Shown: positions 1 through 5,870 of the stretch, piece by piece | Layout: each line of letters starts with the position of its first letter | Numbering within the stretch: the stretch's first letter is position 1 | DNA from: Nitrospiria bacterium | Lineage (GTDB): Bacteria > Nitrospirota > Nitrospiria > Nitrospirales > UBA8639 | NCBI GenBank assembly: GCA_030430725.1 | Contig: JAUIKP010000071.1 | Span: forward strand, 1 to 10,555 | Direction of reading: 5' to 3' | DNA: 10,555 nt | Translations under genes and position numbers: made by a program | Notes under the pieces: generated by a model | Told to the model about the DNA's origin: nothing | Seen by the model: the letters and a program-made list of their open reading frames with translations, nothing else | Database searches by the model: none

Positions 1-122
1 CGGATACACATATCAGAATTGGGAACTCAGACCTTCCGGCGACCCGCCGCATTATTTCTTATGAAAATGGAGAAATCGTCGTACGATCCCTCACGTTTGA
101 AAATCACAATATGCTGTCATAA
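1..122 (+). CDS. 3' end of an unidentified protein-coding gene (partial)
   Basis: The frame whose codons begin at base 3 is open from the window edge to a TAA at 120-122 and gives about 39 residues ending ENGEIVVRSLTFENHNMLS. The other two plus frames give less protein-like sequence, and this one stops 6 bases before a strong intrinsic terminator, which is the expected position for a gene end. The residues alternate hydrophobic and polar as in beta strands, but I do not recognise a family and assign no function. The start lies outside the window. The neighbour to the right is on the opposite strand and converges on it, so the two are not in one operon. Confidence 0.55.
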   Translation, partial: DTHIRIGNSDLPATRRIISYENGEIVVRSLTFENHNMLS

Positions 123-128
123 ACCACG

Positions 129-174
129 CCCCCAGGCCAACTTCATGTTGGCCTGGGGGTATCGATTTTCTTTT
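129..174 (+). terminator. Rho-independent terminator
   Basis: A perfect 13-bp inverted repeat (CCCCCAGGCCAAC at 129-141 and its complement at 147-159) encloses a 5-base loop TTCAT. It is followed by a T-rich tail with TTTT runs up to 174. It sits just after the stop of the partial plus-strand gene and ends that transcript. The minus-strand side of the stem lacks a T tract, so it is not an obvious terminator for the TPM gene arriving from the right. Confidence 0.9.
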
Positions 175-333
175 GGCGTTCGACCGTGCCAACTCTATCT
201 CTCGACATGAAAAGAATTTCTACAGAACGTGTGAAAATTCTGCAAAGGAAGGGCAAACAACCGGTTCACCAAAGATCCCTCCGACATATTTCATGGTGAA
301 CAAGGAGAGTGTGATAGGTTCAATTCACCCTCA

Positions 334-1068
334 TCAACGTAAGCCCTGGCCTCCCGTTCCTCCGCCAAATCCCCCAAAATTTCCACCAAATCCCCCCTGC
401 CCTGTTCCCCAATATTCTCCCTTTCTCCAACGGGGAAACGGATGACGCCGTTCAGGACGGGTGAACCGCCATAAGGCATAAAACATCAGCACCACCACCG
501 CGATATTCATCCAAAAAGCGGCCGATCGCTGTGGCTTTGGTTGGTCCTTCTGAATAGAAGCCCGCACAGCCAACGTCGAAAGGGATACGGCAGACCGGTA
601 GATATTGATCCCAAATTCTAAAGACCGAAACATGGGGCGCAAATGCTGCAGAGAAATCTCATCCAACTGTTGGGGAGTCACAACTGACAAAAGATTCTTC
701 CCGACAACCACCACCGCTTGGCGTTCTTTGACAGCCACCAGTAACAGGATGCCACGCTCCTGTTGCGCCGTCCCAATCCGCCAGGCTTCATAAAGTCGGG
801 AGGCATACTCCTGAGCATGGGAAAGCGGGCTGATACTCGGGAGAGTGACCACCAGCATTTCAACACCGGAAGAGGATTCAAGGTCTTTGCACACGGATCG
901 AATTTGCTTGTGCCATTCTTCATCGAGCAGGTGGGCATAATCACTCACATACCCCAAGGGGGTCGGGAGATTTTGTTCCTGGGGAGTCATCCCCATTGAG
1001 AGTGCAGAGAACGCCAGCACAAACACCAGGCTAAGCGGATCGACAAGCCCCTTGGGAGACATGGTCAT
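334..1068 (-). CDS. TPM-domain (YgcG/Psb32-like) membrane protein
   Basis: This 244-aa protein has an N-terminal hydrophobic stretch (about residues 8-27) that looks like a signal peptide or anchor. A TPM domain spans about 38-160 and opens with GYVSDYAHLLDEEW, followed by the typical SGVEMLVVTLPSI strand and a Trp-x-x-Gly...RGILLLVAV segment. A transmembrane helix lies at about 184-202, then a basic stretch and a short Gly/Phe-rich tail. This is the usual layout of YgcG-type proteins, which are membrane-bound with the TPM domain outside the cytoplasm. The biochemical role of the family is poorly defined; plant and cyanobacterial relatives act in photosystem II repair. The start overlaps the stop of the upstream nucleotidyltransferase-like gene by 4 bp (ATGA), so translation is probably coupled. 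The ORF ends in tandem stops TGATGA. LemA, a frequent genomic partner of TPM proteins, is absent here. Confidence 0.85.
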   Translation of the reverse strand: MTMSPKGLVDPLSLVFVLAFSALSMGMTPQEQNLPTPLGYVSDYAHLLDEEWHKQIRSVCKDLESSSGVEMLVVTLPSISPLSHAQEYASRLYEAWRIGTAQQERGILLLVAVKERQAVVVVGKNLLSVVTPQQLDEISLQHLRPMFRSLEFGINIYRSAVSLSTLAVRASIQKDQPKPQRSAAFWMNIAVVVLMFYALWRFTRPERRHPFPRWRKGEYWGTGQGGFGGNFGGFGGGTGGQGLR

Positions 1069-1832
1069 ACGCCGTTCTCCTGACGAACCGCCTGAACCCG
1101 TTTACACAAATCCTCCAAAGCCTGAAGATGCCGCTCATACACCTTGGGCCATTCAAGGGCACCCGGACTATTCATCCCACGCTTCATCTGCAGGATGTCC
1201 AGGAGAACCGTAGGGTCAAACTGCAGGGCATGGGGAAGGCATTCAAGAATTTGGACGTCTTTTCCCCTGGAGGGCTGGCCTATGACACGCAGAATACCTC
1301 GCACACAGGGGAGAACGGAGGTTATGGAAAGCATGAGCAAGGCCCGGATCGCTTCAGCCCGTCCTTCTCCTTCGACAAACCGTTGCCGCATCCGAAACAC
1401 ATTGGCCAGGAGTTCATGTTCACATTGCCAGGCCAACTGCTGCCGATCAATAGATCCTGCGTCGAACGGGTCTTTGCCAGCCAGGCGCACATGATGCTCC
1501 TGCATTTGAAAATATTCCAACGGGAACAGATTACGTGATCGGGACAATTCCTCCAGAGTCATCACCAGCGGTGCGACGATTTGGTGCTTGCCCCATCGGC
1601 GATGCAATTGTCCGGCACGCTGGAGCCCGGTCACCGACAGTGCCCGGACCAGCACCAAAAAATTGAAATTAGACCGGCCGGCAATGAAATCCCCCCTGGC
1701 CGCGCTGCCATACAGAAGAAGCCCTGCTAAATCAGCACCCCAATCCTTTTGAAGCTGTGTTAAAAATTGGTTGAGTGTTTCCCGCAGGTCTTCGGGAAGT
1801 TCGAGTGACGGCAACATGATTGATGTGAGCAT
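1065..1832 (-). CDS. Nucleotidyltransferase-fold protein with degenerate catalytic site
   Basis: This 255-aa cytoplasmic protein has a recognisable pol-beta-type nucleotidyltransferase core near the N terminus: GLLLYGSAARGD (about 37-48), with the nucleotide-binding Gly-Ser at 42-43, then SNFNFLVLV. In active family members the latter segment carries Asp-x-Asp for metal binding. Here both positions are Asn (N55 and N57, codons AAT), so transferase activity is doubtful. The remaining roughly 190 residues look alpha-helical and may form a substrate-binding or HEPN-like helical domain; this is inference. The gene lies 58 bp downstream of the monooxygenase and overlaps the TPM start by 4 bp. The first ATG (1832) has no clear Shine-Dalgarno site. 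Met6 (1817) is an alternative start, also without a good site. The fold is fairly sure, the function unknown. Confidence 0.75.
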   Translation of the reverse strand: MLTSIMLPSLELPEDLRETLNQFLTQLQKDWGADLAGLLLYGSAARGDFIAGRSNFNFLVLVRALSVTGLQRAGQLHRRWGKHQIVAPLVMTLEELSRSRNLFPLEYFQMQEHHVRLAGKDPFDAGSIDRQQLAWQCEHELLANVFRMRQRFVEGEGRAEAIRALLMLSITSVLPCVRGILRVIGQPSRGKDVQILECLPHALQFDPTVLLDILQMKRGMNSPGALEWPKVYERHLQALEDLCKRVQAVRQENGV

Positions 1833-1890
1833 GGGATACGAGCCAAATATTGGAAAAAGGATGAGTGACGAAGGTGGACTCCGGAGTTAA

Positions 1891-3165
1891 TTACGCAGAC
1901 GGGGCATGATTGGGAATCTGATGGGCCCGGGAATCCGGTAACAAGCCCGCAGCTTGAAACCGATCCATCCAACCAAAGGGGGAGGTAGTCCGCAGCCCTG
2001 CTGTGGCCGTTAACACTTGATATTGCAAACGCGGATTTTTATCCATCGTGGAGAACACGCGGTCCCGCAACATTCCCAGGAAAGGATTTCCGGTATTCCA
2101 AAAAAAGACCTCTTCATCAGCTAAACGTTGCAACATGGTGACCTGGGGACGCCGTTGGGTTTCAAATGTTTTCAGATTCGCGGCCGACCAATTTCCGGTT
2201 CGATGACATACATCAAGGACCTCCGCGAGGGTGACCGCATCTGCCATCGCTTGCATCCGACCCTGTGAGGCATGCGGATTCATCCCGTGGGCGGCATCAC
2301 CCATGACTACCGCCCCATCCTGAACCCATGTTTTCGCCCGGACCCTTCCGGTTCCCATATAGGCCGTCTGATTCCAATCAAGGAGGGAGTCAAAGATCGG
2401 GGCAAGGTCCGGAGCAATGGTTTTCCATTTTTCCCGAAGGGCCGATACTCCATCGGCCTTGACCTGACTCAGGGAATCCGACGAGACCATATAAAAGGCA
2501 TAGACCTTTTGACCGGCAGCGGGGAAAATTCCCAGAATGGATTTTTTCCCCACATAATACTGCGCTTCCTCCAGTGATGTTGGTGATTCCAACATGGCCA
2601 CAAGATAACTGTCGAGATACCGATGAAGCGCCGTGGGAATGCCAAGAGCTCTCCGAACTTCCGAAAACGGTCCGTCGGCTCCAACCACCACCTGGGCTTC
2701 AATCGTTACCTGGCTGCCCCCAATGTCGGCCTGGACACCTGTAATGCCTTTGCCATTCCGGAGCAGAGAACGAAAACTGGCCCCATACCGCAATCCCTCT
2801 GGATTCTCCCGATTCAGAGCATCGAGAATGGTGTGATGCACGACATGAGGCCACATCACCAACGCTCGATTGAAAGGCGGGGGCAACATCGCATAGTCAA
2901 TGGTACAGAGCCGTCTTCCTCCACTTCGACGGAAATGAAAGTACCGTACCGGTTTATAGGCATGAACCGGCAACTGCTCTAATAGCCCAAGTCTCTGAAG
3001 GATTTCCTGTCCATTGGGTTGAAGAATTTCCCCCCTTAAACCCTGTGGGGGTCCTGCAGCCTGTTCCAGGACAATATTGGCAATCCCTTTTCGGGCTAAG
3101 AGAAGGCCCAGGACAGCTCCCCCGCCACCGGCCCCGATGATCAGAACCTCTGTCTGTAGATCCAT
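1891..3165 (-). CDS. FAD-dependent monooxygenase (class A flavoprotein, PF01494-like)
   Basis: This 424-aa oxidoreductase of the p-hydroxybenzoate hydroxylase/UbiH type normally uses FAD and NAD(P)H to insert oxygen into a substrate. The N terminus carries a Rossmann GxGxxG (LIIGAGGGG, G11-A-G13-x-x-G16). The second FAD/NADPH motif GADGPFSEVR lies at 162-171, and the FAD ribityl-binding motif GDAAHGMNP at 289-297, followed by the usual S-Q-G. All three diagnostic motifs are intact and the length fits the family. The reading frame stays open upstream to 3417, but those 84 residues are low-complexity and overlap the next gene, while the family begins right before the Rossmann strand. An AGGGG stretch precedes the ATG at 3165, so I chose that start. 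The substrate cannot be told from sequence; quinone-ring or aromatic hydroxylation is possible. It probably lies in one unit with the nucleotidyltransferase-like gene 58 bp downstream. Confidence 0.88.
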   Translation of the reverse strand: MDLQTEVLIIGAGGGGAVLGLLLARKGIANIVLEQAAGPPQGLRGEILQPNGQEILQRLGLLEQLPVHAYKPVRYFHFRRSGGRRLCTIDYAMLPPPFNRALVMWPHVVHHTILDALNRENPEGLRYGASFRSLLRNGKGITGVQADIGGSQVTIEAQVVVGADGPFSEVRRALGIPTALHRYLDSYLVAMLESPTSLEEAQYYVGKKSILGIFPAAGQKVYAFYMVSSDSLSQVKADGVSALREKWKTIAPDLAPIFDSLLDWNQTAYMGTGRVRAKTWVQDGAVVMGDAAHGMNPHASQGRMQAMADAVTLAEVLDVCHRTGNWSAANLKTFETQRRPQVTMLQRLADEEVFFWNTGNPFLGMLRDRVFSTMDKNPRLQYQVLTATAGLRTTSPFGWMDRFQAAGLLPDSRAHQIPNHAPSA

Positions 3166-3259
3166 AGCTAAGCCCCTACGAATAACACTTCGCCTAGTAC
3201 CGGCACGCCAGAGTGAGGCTGATCTTAGAAACCGGCCATCCTCCGGCAAAAAAAAGAAA

Positions 3260-3637
3260 TCAGCTTTCGGAGAAAATGGACTGAAAGTGGTCGTCAGACT
3301 CTTCCCAGGCCGGCGGATAAGTACTCGACAACCATTGCCGAAGATACAATTTCTGCTCGGAGGACAACATGCTTTTGATTTGGTGGGTCCGTCCTTGAAG
3401 GGGCTGAAGAAATCCAACCCCTTTCTCCGGATCTAACGTGGCCGTTCGAACATACACGGTCGTATAGACAAGTGGCTTGGTCTCATCGCCATCCCCTTGA
3501 AGCCAGACGGAAATATATTTATCCATTTGCAAGCCTGAACTATCCAGAGCCGGGTCCGTATCATGAAACAACTCGTTTTCGGTCTGCTCAAGAGGCACCG
3601 CCCCTTCAGCGCGAAACAAAAAATTATGCTTCCACAT
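3260..3637 (-). CDS. Conserved-looking hypothetical protein, 125 aa
   Basis: I do not recognise this protein. It has no signal peptide or transmembrane helix. It is predicted soluble and acidic at the C terminus (WEESDDHFQS), with a central beta-rich part (about 41-65: YISVWLQGDGDE, then VYTTVYVR) and a short helical part (about 86-106). The ATG at 3637 is chosen because an AAGGA Shine-Dalgarno site lies 8 nt upstream; a TTG at 3661 in the same frame has no such site. It ends 94 bp before the monooxygenase start on the same strand and would be the first gene of the four-gene minus-strand unit. The good ribosome site, its place in the gap and its independence from the plus strand support a real gene. 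Confidence 0.65.
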   Translation of the reverse strand: MWKHNFLFRAEGAVPLEQTENELFHDTDPALDSSGLQMDKYISVWLQGDGDETKPLVYTTVYVRTATLDPEKGVGFLQPLQGRTHQIKSMLSSEQKLYLRQWLSSTYPPAWEESDDHFQSIFSES

Positions 3638-3645
3638 GAAGAATT

Positions 3646-3650
3646 TCCTT
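3646..3650 (-). promoter_or_regulatory. Shine-Dalgarno site deciding the start of the 125-aa gene
   Basis: On the minus strand AAGGA stands 8 nt before the ATG at 3637-3635. It lies inside the extended frame that would start with TTG at 3661, which argues for the shorter protein. Confidence 0.6.
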
Positions 3651-3923
3651 TGGATTAACAATCAAACCAGGTATGATAGTGTCAAGCGCTTTACGACAAT
3701 GTCAAGACAGATCATGCCATCATCAGGTGGATGTGTGCCGGAACATGAATGGCGGGCTCATCACGAAAATGCATGCAAGACTAGATTAAATTCCGCAGGT
3801 TTATTATTCTTAGGCTGTCTAAAATAAGGATGGATGTGTGGCTCGGACATGGTAGGGTGCCGGCAGCACCATCCCTCTCCCGTCACTGCACAAACGCTCA
3901 TCTGATATCCACTATTTCTACAT

Positions 3924-3928
3924 GGAGG
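3924..3928 (+). promoter_or_regulatory. Shine-Dalgarno site for the lipoprotein GTG start
   Basis: GGAGG stands 8 nt before GTG at 3937. The in-frame ATG at 3922 overlaps this site and therefore cannot be served by it, which selects the GTG start. Confidence 0.7.
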
Positions 3929-3936
3929 TCCCACGA

Positions 3937-4587
3937 GTGAAGACACAAGCCAACTGGTTTATTATGGTGTTCATTGTCAGCCTGGGAGTCGCAGGATGTC
4001 AGGGGACGGGGCAGACCGTGGATTTTAATCCCCATGCCTTCCCGTCCACGATGAAGGGCACCATCAACCATAACGAAGATCTGACTATTTTGGTTGAACC
4101 GTTTCAGGACAAGCGATCGCAGAAGACCCGTCTTGGTTCCCGTACACATTTTTGGGGTGGGGCGACGCACTTTAATGTCTGGAATGGAAACGTTGGTGAG
4201 GGAATGGCGGATCTTGCCGTGGAGTACCTTCAACAGGAAAAATGGCAGGCCTCGCGAGCGACAACGTCCGAACTCCCCGAAGGAAGTGCTCCGGCCGATG
4301 TCACGCTGACCGGCGATATTCTGGTTATGGAGTCCAATGCGAAAAGCGGCTTCGGTTTTACCGATATTGAGGTCAAAATCCGTGTGGCCTTTGAAGCGAA
4401 AAATGCAGTGGATGGCAGCACTGTCCGGATGGTGCTCGGGGCGAATGGAACCGACAGCGTGATGATGTTCGATCCCAAGGATGTCGAGGAACTCACCAAC
4501 CATGTCGCCAAAGACTTGTTTACCCAATTATTTCAAGATCTGACAGTCAAAGATCGGGCATTTCAATTAAAAGCAGATCGAGTATAA
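3937..4587 (+). CDS. Putative outer-membrane lipoprotein, possibly YajG-like
   Basis: With the GTG start the protein has 216 aa and begins MKTQANWFIMVFIVSLGVAG before C21. This is a typical lipoprotein signal: a Lys, a hydrophobic core and the lipobox V-A-G-C, so C21 would be lipidated after export. The mature part has a strand motif with DLTILVEPFQDKR and RTHFWGGATHFNVW. It then has a long regular region (ADVTLTGDILVMES; GFTDIEVKIRVAF) resembling YajG/LPS-assembly-type small periplasmic lipoproteins, and a helical C terminus with VEELTNHVAKDLFTQLFQDL. The resemblance is in layout only and gives no firm function. No lysine-rich or membrane-spanning segment follows the signal. It stands alone: the next plus-strand gene starts 226 bp later, after a weak terminator-like element. 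Confidence 0.75.
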   Translation: MKTQANWFIMVFIVSLGVAGCQGTGQTVDFNPHAFPSTMKGTINHNEDLTILVEPFQDKRSQKTRLGSRTHFWGGATHFNVWNGNVGEGMADLAVEYLQQEKWQASRATTSELPEGSAPADVTLTGDILVMESNAKSGFGFTDIEVKIRVAFEAKNAVDGSTVRMVLGANGTDSVMMFDPKDVEELTNHVAKDLFTQLFQDLTVKDRAFQLKADRV

Positions 4588-4813
4588 GATGACAGCTCGT
4601 GTGCCCTGGCTCCCCTGGTTTCCTCCTCATCTGCTGTGGAGAAAGAACCCCTGTTGTCCTCAGGAGGTGAATCGCGACTAAACGTCATAGCGTCTTCGAT
4701 GGAGAAGGGAAAATCTCCGACTTCATTCTCAGAAGCGAACCGACAAGGTCTCATGGACTATTTATTTTTTTTACTGTCTTCATGGGTCGCTTCACTTGGA
4801 AAAGGAGTCGTTG
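4588..4813 (+). other. Non-coding gap between lipoprotein and REC-HD-GYP genes
   Basis: No convincing gene is seen in these 226 bp. A perfect ribosome-binding sequence AGGAGGTGA (4662-4670) has no usable start codon at the right distance downstream and could pair with CCTCCT at 4622-4627. Near the right end a short hairpin with a T tract occurs. AAGGAG at 4802-4807 is the Shine-Dalgarno site for the ATG at 4814, 6 nt away. A TTG at 4796 in the same frame is upstream of this site and is therefore not used as the start. Confidence 0.5.
4747..4772 (+). terminator. Weak terminator-like hairpin with T tract
   Basis: GGTC (4747-4750) pairs with GACT (4756-4759, one G-T pair) around a 5-base loop. 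TTTATTTTTTTT follows (4761-4772). The stem is only 4 bp, so this may be a weak terminator for the lipoprotein gene, or the T tract may instead belong to a promoter of the next gene. Confidence 0.3.
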
Positions 4814-5812
4814 ATGGAAACTGGTACCGAACCCTCCGTCCCTCAGGCCAACATTTTAATTGTGGAGGACGAAGAAGGCCCGCGCGAGGCGTTAAAGGTC
4901 ATCCTTTCTCCCTATTTCAATCTTTTTACAGTTGATCGGGCTGACATCGCCCATCAAATTCTGAAAACCCACCCCATTGATCTTGTCACGCTCGATTTAA
5001 AATTACCGGATCAGTCAGGCAACGAGCTTCTTTCCCAGATTCGAAAAGACGGAAAAGATGTCGATGTCGTCATCATTACCGGATATGGCACACTCCAATC
5101 TGCTATTGAAGCCATTCGCCACGGGGTGGCCGCCTATATCCTCAAACCGTTCAATGTGGCCGAGTTGCTCGATACCATTAAAAAAACGCTCGAGCGGCGG
5201 CGGCGGTATTCTTCCCTGCAGGACGCGCTTCAGGCGTTTGGAAACCTGTGGGCTTCCGGGATTGATGTCCAATCCGCCCTGGCCAATATCAAAACCCTTC
5301 TGGCAGCCAAACATCCCGAACTGGTTCAACATGGCAGCCGGGTGAATTTTTATGCCACTTTACTCATTGAACATCTCCAGTTAACGCCGGAGGAACAGAA
5401 GGCCATCCAACTCGGAGCCTACCTCCATGACATCGGGAAAATCGGTCTACATGATCACCTTATTGCCGGGATGCATGCTCCGACAGAACAAGACCAGGAA
5501 CTTCTCAAATGCCATCCCACTCTCGGAGAGAAAATGGTAAAGGGACTCCCATTTCATCCATCTGTCGAACAGATCATCCGCCATCACCATGAAAAATTTG
5601 ATGGGTCCGGCTATCCGGATGGATTGATCGGAGAACAAATTCCCGTATCCGCACGCATTGTAGGCCTGGCCAATATTTTCGACCATTTTGTGACCGGCCA
5701 TGGGCCCCGAACAGCAATTCCCGTACCGGAAGCCCGGGAAAGAATTCGTCAGGAAGCGGGGAAAAGTGTCGATCCGAATCTGGCTGATTTGTTTGCGAAA
5801 GTCGTCTGGTAG
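4814..5812 (+). CDS. Response regulator with HD-GYP c-di-GMP phosphodiesterase output
   Basis: This 332-aa cytoplasmic two-domain protein has an N-terminal receiver domain (about 11-125) with acidic pocket E18-D19-E20, phospho-acceptor D61 (LVTLDLKLPD), T89 and K111 (LKPF), all intact. After a short Arg-rich linker, the HD-GYP domain (about 150-330) shows HDIGK (H205-D206, K209), the HP at 234-235, HHHEKFDGSGYPDG (257-270) and the following A-R-I strand. All residues typical of metal binding and c-di-GMP hydrolysis to GMP are present, so activity is expected. ATG 4814 has a good AAGGAG site. It is followed 58 bp later by a hybrid histidine kinase on the same strand, its probable phosphodonor. 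Phosphorylation would then adjust c-di-GMP-controlled motility or biofilm; the target process is inference. Confidence 0.92.
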   Translation: METGTEPSVPQANILIVEDEEGPREALKVILSPYFNLFTVDRADIAHQILKTHPIDLVTLDLKLPDQSGNELLSQIRKDGKDVDVVIITGYGTLQSAIEAIRHGVAAYILKPFNVAELLDTIKKTLERRRRYSSLQDALQAFGNLWASGIDVQSALANIKTLLAAKHPELVQHGSRVNFYATLLIEHLQLTPEEQKAIQLGAYLHDIGKIGLHDHLIAGMHAPTEQDQELLKCHPTLGEKMVKGLPFHPSVEQIIRHHHEKFDGSGYPDGLIGEQIPVSARIVGLANIFDHFVTGHGPRTAIPVPEARERIRQEAGKSVDPNLADLFAKVVW

Positions 5813-5820
5813 CCATATCC

Positions 5821-5869
5821 GTGTCTGGAGACCCATGAGCCGGCGTGCGAGCCGGCACCGCTGAGACAC
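5821..5869 (+). promoter_or_regulatory. Nested inverted repeat in front of the kinase start
   Basis: Outer arms GTGTCT (5821-5826) and AGACAC (5864-5869) are complementary. Inside them GCCGGC (5839-5844) and GCCGGC (5851-5856) form a second stem with a 6-base loop. The structure ends one base before the kinase ATG, covering the area where its ribosome site should be. No other Shine-Dalgarno site for the kinase is visible. It could limit kinase translation unless it is opened; this is inference. Confidence 0.4.
5835..5864 (+). CDS. Possible 9-codon leader ORF upstream of the kinase
   Basis: An ATG at 5835 with GGAG 4 nt upstream (5827-5830) opens a 9-codon ORF, MSRRASRHR, that stops with TGA at 5862-5864, only 6 nt before the kinase ATG and in the same frame. 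Translation of it would unfold the nested inverted repeat and could hand ribosomes to the kinase by reinitiation. The ORF is so short that it may be chance, and the ribosome-site spacing is slightly short. Confidence 0.25.
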   Translation: MSRRASRHR

Positions 5870-5870
5870 C

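Larger units (their letters stand above)
3638..3936. promoter_or_regulatory. Divergent intergenic region with candidate promoter/operator
   Basis: This 299-bp gap separates the minus-strand gene starting at 3637 from the plus-strand lipoprotein starting at 3937, so it should hold promoters for both directions. On the minus strand two exact TTGACA -35-type hexamers occur at 3685-3680 and 3705-3700. They lie inside a 12-bp direct repeat (gatagtgtcaag 3675-3686 and gacaatgtcaag 3695-3706, 10 of 12 identical) with a 20-bp period. A clear -10 box at the proper distance is not seen; ATTGTT at 3662-3657 is 17 bp away but weak. For the plus strand only AT-rich TAAAAT (3820-3825) is noticeable. A small hairpin GGTGC-CGGCA-GCACC lies at 3856-3870. 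No convincing ORF was found in the gap. Confidence 0.4.

Noticed and set aside
296..329. GGTGAA...TTCACC inverted repeat after the TPM stop as a terminator
   Set aside because: A 6-bp stem with a 22-base loop and no T tract on the minus strand.
3166..3417. N-terminal extension of the monooxygenase to 508 aa
   Set aside because: The extra 84 residues are Arg/Phe/Ser-rich, overlap the 125-aa gene in another frame, and precede the normal family start at the Rossmann strand, where an AGGGG ribosome site and an ATG are present.
3922..3936. ATG start of the lipoprotein at 3922
   Set aside because: This ATG overlaps the GGAGG ribosome site, and the resulting MEVPRV N terminus spoils the signal peptide. 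GTG 3937 fits both.
3898..4527. 209-aa minus-strand ORF opposite the lipoprotein
   Set aside because: It is an antisense shadow; the plus strand has a complete lipoprotein signal and ribosome site.
4563..4754. 63-aa minus-strand ORF in the gap after the lipoprotein
   Set aside because: No ribosome site or recognisable motif, and it overlaps the lipoprotein 3' end antisense.
4636..4935. 99-aa plus-strand ORF overlapping the REC-HD-GYP start
   Set aside because: It has no ribosome site for its GTG, overlaps the well-supported regulator by about 120 bp, and its C-terminal part is a frame-shifted shadow of that gene.
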